Part shown: positions 10,121 through 22,689 of the stretch, piece after piece
Position numbering within the stretch: the stretch's first letter is position 1
How the letters are laid out: the number at the start of each line of letters is the position of its first letter
DNA from: Balanoglossus misakiensis
Taxonomy: Eukaryota > Hemichordata
Reading direction: 5' to 3'
NCBI GenBank assembly: GCA_040954595.2
Contig: CM082584.2
Span: forward strand, 9,796,001-9,860,000
Length of the DNA: 64,000 nucleotides
Notes under the pieces: generated by a model
Database searches by the model: none
The model's input: the letters and a program-made list of their open reading frames with translations, nothing else
Told to the model about the DNA's origin: nothing
Translations under genes and position numbers: made by a program

Positions 10121-12771
10121 TTAGGAACTCTTGTTGAGGTCTTCGGAATGTCTGTGCACCGCATCAATAAATGCTCCCAGGTGTTCTGGCTTGGCATCGG
10201 GATAAATGCCGTGTCCCAGGTTGGCAATGTATCTCTGAGTTCCAAACTGGCCTATCATCTCTTTGACGTATTCGCTGATCTCTTCTTTGCTGGCGTATAT
10301 TGCACATGGGTCCAGGTTTCCCTGCAGCGTTACTCTGTCACCAGTCTGTTGCCTGTGAATACATATTGTGGCAAAATTAATACGTGACAAGTTCTCAAAT
10401 CCTAGAAGAGATTTCCCCAGGAGCTAGAGGTCAGAGTCAACTGGGACAGACTGAAATAGCCACATACCTTGCAACAGCAGGCTTGACCGTCCAGTCAATT
10501 CCAACCACATCATAGTTGCTTTGAGAGAGTTCTTCAAGAGCATAGTGGGCACCTTTGGCAAACACAGTCTGAAGAAAATAAGAAAATATTCATTATGTTT
10601 AGTTGTATTGTAGTAGAGTTTTCTTTCCTTGTGTCTGCTCTTGGTCTAAGACTCAAACATTTGTTGTTCAATATTTCTGTCTTGTGCACATACAATCACA
10701 CAAATAAACACACACACACACACACTAACCATAGGTACTGGCTCCACAGACTTGCTCTTGAGTTTGTCTTTCACTTTGTCCGCAATCTGTCTGAGATATG
10801 GCAATGAGTATTTGCAGAATAAATCATAACCTAGAATTCCAGCGTGCGACTCAAACAACTGCAACAGCTGGAATCAAACAAGAAAAAACAAGTAAGAAAA
10901 TCATTGCTGAAATCTTCCTAGTTCTCCTACATAGCACTGTAAGGTTGGGATGGGGATGGTTAAGAAAACAAGACCTGAGTTGACTGACCTGAGCACCTGC
11001 TAGAACCTGTCCTACGAGGTAATCTACAGTCACGTCTGTGATCAGCTGTAAGAATCGATGACTGGCTTCAGGATGTGTGTACAGCCACGCCTTGGATTTG
11101 GAGAATGTAGTGGAACCAGCGCCTTCAATGCTGTATGCCATGAGAGTCCACTGCAGGGTGGAAATGCATTCAGAATAATTTGTGATAATTTTCAGTTTCT
11201 ACTATCATCTATCATTACAGTCATACAAGTTTGTCACCATCATTTAGTAGGATGAAGTTTAGACAACTAAGAAATCCCATGTGATGTGATCCCAATAAAG
11301 AAGGATGAATTCCACTCACAGGAGCCCCGGCAAATCCTATAAGTGGAACTTTGCCCTCCAGTTTGTGTCTTGTTAAAGTTATCGCTTCAAACACGTAACC
11401 CAGGACTTTATCAACATCGACATCCTTCTCCAAGCGATCCAGATCTTCAACTGTGTCGAGGGGATTGTCAAACACTGGGCCCTGTGGTTAGTATGAGAAA
11501 GTACATATGACATACATCAGAGACAAGACCTAAATACTGATAATTTCAGCGAGTAGTTCTGTGTCTACCGGTCACAATACAAATGCATGCAAACAGAGAT
11601 GTTAAGTGACCTACTTTTCCAGGAACCATTTGCACTTGTAGACCAATGGCCTGTGGGATAACAAGGATGTCTGAGAAAATGATGGCAGCATCCAGATCGA
11701 ACCTCTTGATTGGCTGAAAACAGAAACAAAGAACAGGAGTCAGTGTCGGCTGTTTGCGTCTTACAAATTTGATTAGAATCAATCCACAAATCTGACATGA
11801 CCGTTGAAAAGAAAATAATTGAAACTGTGAACCATTCCAACCTGTAGAGTCACTTCACATGCCAAGGAGGGAGTCTGACAGACTCTGAAGAAATCGTTTT
11901 CTGCTCGAAGTTCCTTGAATTCTGAAACAGAAAGTGATTTGAGGGAGCATTTTCAAGATGCTTGTAAGAGCTGTGGCTGGGGAAATATCAAGTGAAACGT
12001 TTTTTAATTCAGTCACAATACACATGACCCTTGTGAAAATAATGATGATGATATATTCCTTTCCAAGTTCCCTTTGACTGAGGGCACTTTGTGACATGGC
12101 ACAAACATAGTCACGTGCAAAGTAACCAATTTCAGCCTAGAGCAAATAAAATCACATGAGACATATACTCTACAAGTTGCCACATTATCAGTATCTGCTA
12201 AAATGCCGTGAGCTATTGTTTTCCCAAAATGAAAGAGATGAAGCCAATACTGTTGGATTGCTCTGGGGAGGAGATGTACCTGGAAGGTAGCGTCCAGCTT
12301 GTCTCATCACCCACACTGGTACCTTCTCTGTCTTCTCACCACGCGCTGCTCGCAAGATGAGATCATTCTTCAGGGGAGGAAAATTCTGGGAGGAAACATG
12401 TACATGTACCAAATTTGGAGTGGGTTATACATTGAAAAAAAAATGCACAAGAGTTGTGACAGTGCAGATTTTGATAACTGTTCCTTCGAGCGTTGCCACG
12501 CAACGTAAGACGCGTAGCTCGAAGTTTTGCCTGGGGTTTCAATGCTGAGGGCAGCAAATGTGGCTTGTACGTCACCCAAACCAGGCAAAACCTCGAGATA
12601 CTTTGTTACCGAAGGCCACTCTGTAAAAGTCCCAAGGTCGGTTCGATGAAATTGGTTTCTCTGTGTGTATTTGGGAACACATACTTAAAATTGCAGTCAG
12701 GTAAACGACTGAATCGAACTGTAAACAGTAAGATCGTACTGACTCACCTGGCTTACTTTGGGCGCAGCCAT
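10121..12771 (-). CDS. UROD: Uroporphyrinogen decarboxylase
   Basis: Cytosolic haem-pathway enzyme that removes four carboxylates from uroporphyrinogen III to give coproporphyrinogen III. Nine exons (minus): 12771-12748, 12385-12280, 11921-11842, 11713-11615, 11481-11320, 11150-10989, 10867-10730, 10568-10468, 10352-10121. They sum to 1104 nt, 367 aa, exactly the human length. Family signatures: [10 protein letters not shown], with the substrate-binding arginines R36 and R40; AAIIFSDIL, with the catalytic aspartate D85 (human D86); [24 protein letters not shown]; and NLGHGIYPD with H338 (human H339). All catalytic residues I can check are present. The first coding exon is only 8 codons. Convergent with CLCC1. 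Confidence 0.97.
10711..10726. repeat. (CA)n microsatellite in UROD intron
   Basis: A short uninterrupted CA dinucleotide run immediately next to the splice donor of UROD exon 7. Confidence 0.8.
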
Positions 12772-13228
12772 TTTGAATATGACCCCCTAACACAATGAAG
12801 ATTTACAGTTACACGCACTGAGTCCGTTTATTTACAGAACACCATGCATAACAACACTCTGCCTCAAAACAGAGGATGAAAAAAGTGCAATTTTTTTCAA
12901 GCATTTTCTGTGATAACTACGATTCAAATATAAAATTCTATATGAAATTTTAAACGTCTCAGATGGAATATTTACACCTCCAGATATATTTATATAGTAT
13001 GACTTCTAATCACCTGCTTCTATAGTAACAAAATAATTAGCCTCTGTATCATGCATATCTGCAACCTTGAAATTCATTCAAACAACGCAAATAACCAACT
13101 TTCTAGAGAAATGGCTAATCAGTATATATACGAGTATCACACTCTTTTGATGGTGTTTTATGTATAGAACACCAGGGGCTACTTGGCAGCCAGAATAGTG
13201 AGAAAATCTGCACAACGATGAAAGATTA

Positions 13229-13234
13229 TTTATT
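13229..13234 (-). terminator. Candidate polyadenylation signal of the bHLH gene
   Basis: AATAAA on the minus strand about 90 bases beyond the stop at 13321. Assigned by position. Confidence 0.45.
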
Positions 13235-13320
13235 ACGGGAAACTGTCACGGAAACTTAATTATGACTGGGTATCAATCCTTTCAAATTCTGGTTGGTGGT
13301 TTCTCATAAAGGCAGTCTTC

Positions 13321-16025
13321 TTAACATTCGGGCACCAGCATATCCAAGGTGATTTGACGATTCATCAACGACGTCTCAAAGACACAATTTGAATTGACAG
13401 ATCTGTTATCTGTGTGCAAAGAAAAAAATGATAGGCCAGATTTTTATCCAGATGACATCAGAGAAGGAGACATCACGAAGGAGAGGAATTGACATCGATG
13501 ATTTTGCAAGCAACATTATATTTTTAAAAGGCAAGGCGGACAAAGTGGTCATGTGACACTCACCACTGACGCTGCCCTCGGTGTCCTGATACGGTTTCAA
13601 CTCCAGATACATGGCTTGTAGCAAGTGGATGTAGTCCAGTGCTGACCTGAGAATGTCAAGGTGACCCATCCCGTCTACACCTGGGTCGTTAAATAAAACG
13701 AAATACAGAAGTCATATAGATGCATACCTGTGGACAACATTCACCAAAAGCTAGTTGATTTATCTGATATCAGAAAAAACAACTTTTCATATTCTGTCTT
13801 CTGGATGTCATCAAAGTAAATAGGCAATAGAGACTTCCAATATACTTATTTTTTTTTATCATTTGATGGATTTTGATGAACAAATTTACCTCCTGGAAAA
13901 GTTACAGTAATGGAATCTGGTAACTTTAACTTCAGTTTTTCAAATGCTCTCTCCAAGATTTCATTTCTTTTCTTCTCGCGATGTTCTCTGAGTTCTTTTT
14001 CCCAGTCAAGGTCCGCTCTCAGATCAGAGCGGGCTTTCCTGAATGGATTGAAGCCTGGTGCACAAGGGGACGGGAAAGGGGAACTCTCACAACTCTCTCC
14101 TGATTGGTGGCCACTATCTGATGATGTCAGAGAAGATGAATCTTCCACGTAGTGCCTGTGTAAGTGCGGTGGCACTGTTTCACATGCATTTCTGTGCTGC
14201 GCGTACAGAGGGCGCTCTAGCCCAGCGCCAACTAAGCAAGGTGGCTGATGATGAAGAACCTCGGGATGCGGCCACGCTGTCATCAATGGACGGTTGTCGC
14301 TCATCAGTTGTGGCTGGACAGAGCCAGACATATAATTTCTTGCTTGGTATGGATCGCCAGCGCCCAGCTGATCACTCTGGAAGCTGCTAGGATTAATTTG
14401 CGGTAACTGGTCTGGCATAGCTGTCGAGGCCGATTGTGATTGGCCGATACTGTTCACAGCCTGCAATGTGTTGTCCGAACTTGGTTGGTTGAGGTCTGAC
14501 CACATGTCTACATGATTGTAAGAAAAGAAGAATACATAGAGTGGTCTATGCAGCATTTATTTACAGAAATTAAGAACACCAAATCAGTGTATGTGCCTGT
14601 TGAAACGGGTTTACCCGAGTTCCTGTAGCCACACCAAAACTTCACTACTTCCATAGACTGAAGAGTTGTATTGCAAGGCAGTGGTGCACTAGTTGCCTTG
14701 GTATTTTGGGGATTTTTACATTTTTCCTATTTGAAAATATTTAAGTAGAATGCTTTTTCTCAGATGAATTGAATGGAACCCAATTCTGCTCTCTTACCTT
14801 CAGTGGTGAAATTATTTAGACCATCCAAGTAATCATTATCTAAGTGATCATCACCAAGGTAACAAGTCACCATATCCTGGTGGCCATTTTCTTGTGATCC
14901 TGCTGATAGAATTCTGCACACACAAATCAACATTGCAATATGTAATACATGTACTAGCAAGAAAAGGGTTCAATAAGACCACATCCTCGTGCAAAAGGTT
15001 TAAGGACTGGTAGTGACGAAGATCGATTGGAGAAGTACTGTATATTATGCATAACCCTTGTAGTAAAACGTGTCGTGAAAATGTGTATACTGTAATCATA
15101 AAGTAGTCGGGTTTACTGTATCTCGTAATGGTAAAATAAATGAGTTGTTTCAATCCGAACTTCTTCGACATGTGCTCGATATATCAGCAATAATCGTTTT
15201 ATGGACGTAAACGTCGGAGTAATACTGAGTCTACCCCGACGCGATGCGACATGCGCTCTCCCTTCTGGAAATAAAATTTTCCCCGAGTCAAGCTTTGCTA
15301 ACATTCTCATAGTTTCAAGTTTGTACGAATCGAGATGGGACATTCGAGTGCGCTGCTCAAACCTGAAAAGAAGTGTCGAGAACTGAAATTAAACCCCTTC
15401 TCATTACAGAAAATCATCATTACCATTCTCCAAAGGTTAGCCGTAGCTTTGGTTAAGAGTGAATGATGTTTCTCCCGTCTCTCCGTGAATTTTACTGGAT
15501 AGAAAAAGCATTTTCAAGTATTTTCCTTGAAAATACTTGACAACGTTTATTTTACAATGCAGGGGCCAGGGCTTGCGGCACTTTGCGTGTTACTGTGTAT
15601 TGAAAAGCACCAACCCTGGAGTAGTGATTCACGGCTTGCTCACGCATAATGGTCAAAAACAGTAAGAAATCTCTCGAAAGAAGTTGTTGACTAAAATTGA
15701 CCTGCGATTTCCCGATGCCAAAGCTTTTTAAATACTTGTTGTGATCATTCTTTTCACTTCAACTTGCAGTTGCACACCGGGCCCGGGCACACCACGTAAA
15801 ATCCCGTCATATGATGACATCATCAGTGAGTGTTCGCATGGTGTGTTCTAGAAAATAAAATACCACCGTGCGCGTTCATCTTTTCAACAATATTTATCAT
15901 TTTTTGACAGCATGCAATTAATAAAAACATCTATACCTCTGCATGTTGCATGAATCAAAAGCAGGTCCCGTTATTGCAGACTCTGGCTCCCTTTCTTCAC
16001 CTGGGAAAATTGGATCATCCGCCAT
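13321..16025 (-). CDS. bHLH domain transcription factor, family unassigned
   Basis: Predicted nuclear DNA-binding dimer. Exons (minus): 16025-15937, 14913-14798, 14507-13890, 13674-13564, 13409-13321; GT-AG borders, and phases 2,1,1,1 join cleanly to 340 aa. Residues 1-240 are Ser/Gln/Pro-rich and probably disordered, with a Ser cluster (SSSLTSSDSGHQSGES). The basic region and helix 1 lie at about 242-264; HREKKRNEILERAF aligns with the bHLH consensus xREKxR...F and keeps the glutamate that contacts the E-box. Helix 2 is at 279-300 (HLDILRSALDYIHLLQ), much like achaete-scute and FIGLA helix 2 (LRSAVEYI). The loop contains SITVTFPGDGMG. No leucine zipper or PAS domain is visible. I infer bHLH class A, but the basic region is unusual and I cannot name an orthologue. 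It is divergent from the P450 gene. Confidence 0.8.
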
Positions 16026-17286
16026 CTTTGTTTTCGCCAGACTAATTTTTTTGCTGATTTCACCAATTTAGATAAGCTCGAACCGGCCACCAATCAGCAA
16101 TGGGGTGAAAGTAACGAAAAGTCGTCAAACTTGATACTTAGTTGGTGTCGGTTGCGAATTTGAGTGATGATGAAATTCGAGTGTTGCTAATCCGTCCAGA
16201 GGCATAATATGGCGGCATTGGCAGTCTCTCAGTGGCGCACACCTGCAGCCTGAGGCCTGAACGAAACCCCCCGCGTGGTATTGACTAAATTGTAGCAAAA
16301 TCGCAACCATGATAGTTGGTGGCACGTGTTGCGGTTAACCAACGGGTGATTTACATTTTCACACGTATTAAACGTTTGTAAAGACATTTCTTTTGACTCG
16401 AGGGAGGTCTGAAAGATTGTGACTGAGTCGAAATTTTACACCCAATGTCACCAACCATGCACCCTAGAGTCTATGCCCCAACCTTATTTTCCACCTACTG
16501 ATTACACATCTTTTACTATCTCTTCTTGATGCCACAGTTTACGTATGCCAGCATGCATAGTGAAAAATCGACATGGAAATATACAAGTGTATGTTTCAAA
16601 AGCGTTTGAATGTCTCTCTTGTTTCAGTTTGGATAATAAGGCCCGACGTCAGAAATCCAAAGCTTTCGCCCGTCTTGTTTCAGGTGAGAAATTCACACTA
16701 TAAGTCTAGAAGTGGTAGAAAAGCCGTTGATCATTTTTCATTTTATAGTATCTTCAAAATTTTACATATATCTCCGGGTCTTTTTTATGGAAAAGCTAGA
16801 GTTTAGAGAACTAATTTCGCCAAGTGAAGTTTATTTAAACGCAGTCGGAACCCCGGCCCACATTAAACTTATTTAAAAAAGAACTCAGATGGCGCTATTT
16901 TCTGATTTCTGTGTGCAAAAGGCCTATATCTACCTAGTTTAAACTAGTCTGTGTACGCCCTAGGCACAGAAAACGCGTGACAGGATTTAACATATGCGTA
17001 TCGACAGCTATAGCCGTTCCATATGGAATTTAAAACAGTTTGCGTGTAAAAACAATCCACGTTGCTGCACTCTGATTGGTTACCTTACCAGACACACATA
17101 TTCATTTGTATAGTCTGAGTGTTATACCTTGTGCCCTGGCATACTTTATTGGCTAGTGGAGGGCAAAATTAGTCATCGCCGTCGTCAACGGTTTCGAGTA
17201 GCTAGCTACAGAGGTCACGTCAGGGACACCTGTGATGGGATGCACGGATGTACACGGCAATCGTGAATTGTAATTAAACATCTCAA
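16026..17286. promoter_or_regulatory. Divergent upstream region between the bHLH and P450 genes
   Basis: 1.26 kb holding the 5' ends of two divergently transcribed genes. No open frame here has family support. The segment at about 17030-17280 directly upstream of the P450 start is the likely P450 promoter and 5' UTR. No specific motif is claimed. Confidence 0.35.
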
Positions 17287-20200
17287 ATGGAGTCCCAGAT
17301 CGTGTTCAATCCAGTAGCCTGGATTGCCACCGCCGTTGTACTGTTACTGACGACATGGTGGTTCCTCCTCCTCCGCCGCCGTCGACGCAAGCTGCCTCCG
17401 TTACCGCCGGGGCCAGGGTATTGGCCGCTGCCGTGGCTGCAGTTTCACTGGAGCGAGATGCCGGCGGCCAGGTGCGCGCAGTGGTCCGCGAAATACGGAG
17501 ACGTGTTTCGGATCCGACTTGGTACTAAACAGGTGGTTGTCCTGAGCGGCTCTGAAGTGGTCAGGGAATGCTTCGTCAAACAAGAGTCGACGTTCTCTGA
17601 ACGACCCGATTCCTGGCCATTAACAAGGCTCAATAAGGGCCTAGGTGAGCCACATGTTTAAAGTTTAATATTTCAGTTTGCCAAGACTGACGTTTCATGA
17701 TGATTGCTCATAAAAATTCTACTCGCGACAAATAAACGAAAAATTCGACTAGTCTTACGTTATTTACGAGTTTGGTTGTTCGCGGTCCGAAGTACGGCAA
17801 TTAAAGTTCGGCTTACGTGCGTTTAGTTCACCAAGGCACGTATGCATTCATGCCTCGCATCACGATGGACCCGTCGACAGGAATTTAAAATACGCTTAAA
17901 TGATTTTTTTTAGGAAATCGATGTGCGGTTACTTGACCTTTGCTCTCTCAACCAACAGACAGCGTTGTCAAGTAAAACACAGAGCATTTGGTTTGATTTA
18001 TACCAAAGTTACATACGAATATAATTTATAAGCTATATATAATACATGTATAGGCTATTAATGCCTATATTTATTCAAATCGAAACAGACGTAAGTATGT
18101 ATAAAATGTATACCAATGTTTTGTTTTAGAAATACAAAATGCTTTAGGAAAATTTCAAGTGGTTGGCAATATCCAGTTTTTCAGGGCAAGTTTCAATTAT
18201 AGAATAAGTACAGTGTTTACCCAATTTGGTTGTGAATGTGCAGTGTTTGCCTTTCTGTCGTCTGACATACATGCCCACGGTGATTGCCAGGTTGTGTGCA
18301 CATTCAAATATGACCTGTCTCTCTCTCAATCTTTCAACTTTCAATGACACATTTACGACGTCAATAACTCTGGGTTTGATGGTAAGATATGAGTAGACAC
18401 ACGTCCACATAACAGCGAGGCAGCAGATCAGTTCGGTCGACACGTACACTCCGTTGAAGCGCACTAACGGTTCCTCCACAACCGTGGTTGAAGTTAATCA
18501 ATCACCAACTGACACATGTTGACCAGAACGCGTAAGAGAACCTCTCGACACACGTTTTTGTATTAACCTGTACCGCACCTGTCAATATAGTTATGTGTAA
18601 AACTCGAAATTGGCCTTAAGACAAAAATATTAAAATTATTGTACGTAGCTTACTATTCACCAATAAGGGATGTCAACAAAATAGCTAAATTATTAGCAAT
18701 CAAATTTTTAGCTTATTTACATGTGTCTAATCAAAAGGTCTATAATAAATATTATATACAACATCTTGTTGCAGACTATTTCGAGGTATATTTTACCGAT
18801 GAAATTGCTATAATTAGTAATGTGATTTGCCAGCTCTTGGTCGACACATGTGTGACTGATATATTTTAACAACTCCTGTCTTCTTTGGGTGCTGTTATTT
18901 TAGCATCGCATCTGTGTTTATAAATGGCCAGTAATCAATAACACGCCACGCCTGTAAAACATTCCTCGGGAACTGCGTGTATGTATGATTCACCCGTCTG
19001 TGACTGCATGTATATGCCGTGATGTATTTGCGTATAGAAGAGAAGGAGACAGACAGAAAGATAGCCAGTCATCCAGCCAGCAAGTAGAGCAGGCAGGACA
19101 TGAGTGACAGGAATACAGACGTCAGAGATGTCAAATTAAATGTCAACACCGTCTCGTACACACCTTTATTGCTCATGATCTCTGTGTACAAGATGTCCCT
19201 AAAGAGCGGTGATTGCGTGCATGCCACGCTAATAAACCCACGATGTGTATTCTGTATTTCATCCGCACCATCTACATGTACAATGTGCCACATTCTGCAT
19301 GAACGCCTTTCACTTATAACCAAATCACGAATGATAAGTGGTTGTTAGATTTAGCCGTTGTTTATATGATTTTGAGTCTACCTTACATGTTGAGTTTATT
19401 TCCAAAACAGTTTATTTATAAATGAGATGTAACATATGTTTTAAACATTGATGTAATTTATCAGTCGGTTTAAATAGCAGAGTGCATGTGTATTCATCTA
19501 AATTTTGTCTGGAGAGAGCACTGGCAGGCCACAGATATTTAATTTTTCACTTTCTTTTTTCCAGATCATCTTTGTTGTCAAATCAGATTTTGTCTTTCGA
19601 TAAGTATATCATTACCGCGTGATTATTCTCCTTTCAGCTGAGCACAGAATGACAAAAGAGGCAATTTCATTCGTCATTGATAATCCACACCTTATTAGCT
19701 ACCGCTTGTTCGCGGTGCCTAGGATCTTTTCTATGTTATTAAAGGACATGACCTTTTCTGGCTTATATCTTTTCAATTTAAAACCATTTGTTTGTGATCA
19801 CTACTTATGTCGGCTACATATATCTATTTCATTTCTTATAAAAAGCATATTATAGCATTTGTTGCTATAATGCGAGTAATTTCTACGATTTAAGTTTAAT
19901 AATAATTTCTCTTGTATTTCAGCGCTGGCTACTAGAAACTACGACAAAATGTGGAAACGTCAGCGAGCCTTCACTTTAAACGTCCACCGCAACATCGGCG
20001 TCGGCAACAATCTCAATTTGGAAGAAATTATCAAATCAGAAGTGACCCTGTTCGCCAACGCCATCGGTGAACTCCAGGGCGAAGCCTTTCCGCCGGACCT
20101 GTACCTCGCAAAAGCCGCTGTGAACATATTATCTGCCATATTGTTCGGCAGTCGCTACGATTACGGGGATGCTAAATTGGAAGAGCTCGTCCGCAGTTTG

Positions 20201-21295
20201 CTGGACATCCACGCGCTGATCAAGAAAAGCGAGGCGCTGTTCACGTATGCGCCGCTTTCGTGGCACGTTCTCTTGTGCCGGCGGAGACGTCTGCGTCGGT
20301 CGTACGAAAGTCTCCTGAAGTCGCTCTCGGTCCTCGCTGAAGAGCACAAGCAGACACCCGCCGCCGGAAAGATGAGGCACGCCTACGATCTGTACACCCG
20401 CGAGGTTGCAAAGCAAGAGGCGGGCGAGCGCAGCATCTTCGAGGAGGACGCCAACCCGGACGACAGCCTCCTCCACAACCTCGCAGAATATTTCTACGCA
20501 GGCGCCGTCTCCATGGCGAAAATCCTAGAAACGGTGTTCGTGCAGATGGTGGACCGACCGGACATCCAGAAGAGGGTCAGAAAAGAGATCAAAGAAGTGA
20601 AATTTCTGAACGGACACAGAACCCCCACCGTGGAGGACATCGAAAATTCGCAATTCAGCTATGCAACCATTCTGGAGGTTCTCAGACTTTACCCGCTGGA
20701 GCCACTCGGTTGGCCCAGGTGCACCACGCAGCCAGGTGAAATCAACGGATACGCAGTTCAACGAGGAACCATAATCCTCACCAACACACGAGCCATCCAC
20801 CGCGATTGCAGGTACTGGGCAAACCCCGAAGAGTTCAATCCAGAGAGATTTATTGACAGATCGACGTGGAGAGTGAAGGTGGCGGAGACACCCGCCTTCA
20901 TACCATGGTCTGTGGGTAAGTCAACATTGTCCCTGCATATCCCAGACACCAGTCTTCTGATATTGTAGAACAGAGAAAGTATGGATGAAGATAATGTGGT
21001 TGGATAATCAGAAAGATTGAATATACAATGTACAAATGTATTCCATCGACATTAACAAATATTGTATATATATTCAGGTCCCCGAAAATGTGTCGGAGAG
21101 ACTGTCTCAAGATTGGTGATCTGGTCATTCTTTGCTTCAGTCATGCAACGTTATCAGCTGGTGGCGCCCGCAGAGAACCGACAGGGAACCCTAAACGGCA
21201 TCAACATATTCCGTCGGTCAGTCAGACCCGGACTTAAGACGGGGAAAATATGCGCCATCAGTGAAAAATGTCAACTGGGAAATTCCCACGCCTGA
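17287..21295 (+). CDS. Cytochrome P450, microsomal, clan-2-like
   Basis: Haem-thiolate monooxygenase family protein anchored in the ER. Exons 17287-17644, 19923-20915, 21078-21295, introns in phase 1, 522 aa. The N-terminus has a hydrophobic anchor (10-29), a polyarginine stop-transfer (30-35) and the proline hinge LPPLPPGP. Internal landmarks are the WKRQR C-helix motif (W130), the K-helix ExxR pair E371/R374 in EVLRLYP, NPERF at 425-429, and the haem loop FIPWSVGPRKCVGE with axial Cys455. The haem loop is split by intron 2. The I-helix reads YAGAVSMA at 311-318, so the usual acid-threonine pair is missing. The enzyme may be catalytically unusual, or may be an isomerase or rearrangement type. 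The subfamily cannot be assigned by eye; CYP1, CYP2 and CYP17 relatives are all possible. Confidence 0.9.
17645..19922 (+). other. P450 intron 1
   Basis: 2.28-kb intron. It contains a 111-codon minus-strand open frame (18144-18479) without recognisable features. Nothing else is supported. Confidence 0.6.
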
Positions 21296-21731
21296 TGAAC
21301 AAGCCAGCTACCAACGAACCACCTTCCAGAATTTGACATTGCGCATGTATCGCAAACTGAACTATGTTTAACTTTGTTTTCCCAAAGTCACTCCAGCAAG
21401 GGAAAATAATTAATTCAGTATTTATTAAAGTGGTCAGTCTGAAGAGACAGAAAAAGTATAGTACTCTTGCAGTATATGCATTATAACATGCTAGGAACCT
21501 TTCATTTACAATACTATGACGTCATATAACTTTCTTTCGCTGTGATCCGGTGTAGGATAATCCGTCATCATCACATCGCTTGACAACTGAGCAGCTACGT
21601 CATCATATCATACATGGGTTGAGGGGATATAAATTGCAAAACGAGTCGTGTTGTTTTATTGTCTTTATAAGTTAATTACGATTCATAGTAGGACGTATCG
21701 ATGTTATGTAGATTTCGTCATAAACAAGTAA

Positions 21732-21737
21732 AATAAA
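21732..21737 (+). terminator. Candidate polyadenylation signal of the P450 gene
   Basis: AATAAA about 440 bases after the P450 stop. An ATTAAA nearer the stop (around 21426) is an alternative. Confidence 0.4.
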
Positions 21738-21883
21738 GTGTTGGGTGTTAAAAAGCATACACAAGTTTTCGATTTGCGTCTCTGTAGGTAGATTTTTAAT
21801 TCGCCGTATTAAACATTTCAACTGAATTGCACGGGCCCGCAATATTGAAGCGCAGTAGACTACAAATAGGTCCTTGGATCCTA

Positions 21884-22689
21884 TAAGGCTGCATTCACAA
21901 ACACCTCTGGAGGGGGGGGCGGGAGAATTCAATTTTTTTTACCGTTAATTTTCACATGCCCCCCTCAACAACCCGAAATATTTTCAAATCCCCCCCTTCC
22001 GAACTGCTAAAATTTTCAAATCCCCCCCCCCCCATTTTCTTTCACTCAGCAAAACATATCACCTATCTATCTTGTAAAAAAAGAAAAACAGCGCTCCCAT
22101 GAAAAGAATTTGAAACTGATGTTTCCCCTCATCAGTGGGTATTAAAACTGAACATTGTTTTTATTTTTTAAGTATCTGTATTCTATGTTGGGAGACATTG
22201 TAAACCAAGAATTGAAGGGGGTGGGTTTGGGAGGGGGTGTCCCCCTCCCAAGTAAGAAAATTTTATAAAATACAGAGCTCAAAGCTGCATTTTAATGAAC
22301 CTGGCAAAAGCACATTAACTCAACTACCGGTATGTTGGGGAGGACAAATTTAACCGCCGCCGCTCAAAGTTATCATGGGGTGGGGGCAAGTCCCCTGACC
22401 TGGGACACTAGATAAACCAGTCAATGATTGAAAGGTGTTGATAAATGGAGGGGGTGGGTGTGGGAGGGGGTGTCCCCCTCCCACATTAGAAAATTTTGTA
22501 AAATAAAGGGCGCGAAACTGCATTTTTGTGGACTCAAAATAAATATTTAGTCGTCAAAGTTTTCAAGTCCCCCCCTTTCAGTCCCTAAATTATTTCAAAT
22601 CCCCCCCCTTACATACCCTCAATTTTTTCAAATCCCCCCCCTCAATTCTCCCGCCCCCCCCTCCAGAGGTGTTTGTGAATGCAGCCTAA
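21884..22689. mobile_element. Non-autonomous Harbinger-like DNA transposon (MITE)
   Basis: An 800-bp element (21887-22686) bounded by perfect inverted repeats of 43 bp, beginning GGCTGCATTCACAAACACC and ending in a G8-C-G3 block plus AGAATT. It is flanked on both sides by the direct repeat TAA (21884-21886 and 22687-22689). A 3-bp TWA target duplication is typical of PIF/Harbinger elements. The interior has no transposase frame. It consists of C-rich subrepeats (TTTTCAAATCCCCCCC units next to both ends) and two copies of a G-rich module starting near 22213 and 22443. Seen directly: repeats and duplication. Inferred: superfamily. Confidence 0.85.
22205..22535. repeat. Duplicated G-rich module inside the MITE
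   Basis: Two similar blocks, near 22213-22300 and 22443-22530. Each has GGGGGTGGGTNTGGGAGGGG, then TGTCCCCCTCCCA, then an A/T-rich GAAAATTTT motif and CTGCATTTT. Each block can itself fold (GGGAGGGGGTGTCCCCCTCCC). This is an internal tandem structure of the transposon. Confidence 0.7.

Noticed and set aside
18144-18479. 111-codon minus-strand frame in the P450 intron
   Set aside because: No family resemblance, no splice context, and it lies entirely within an intron of a well-supported gene.
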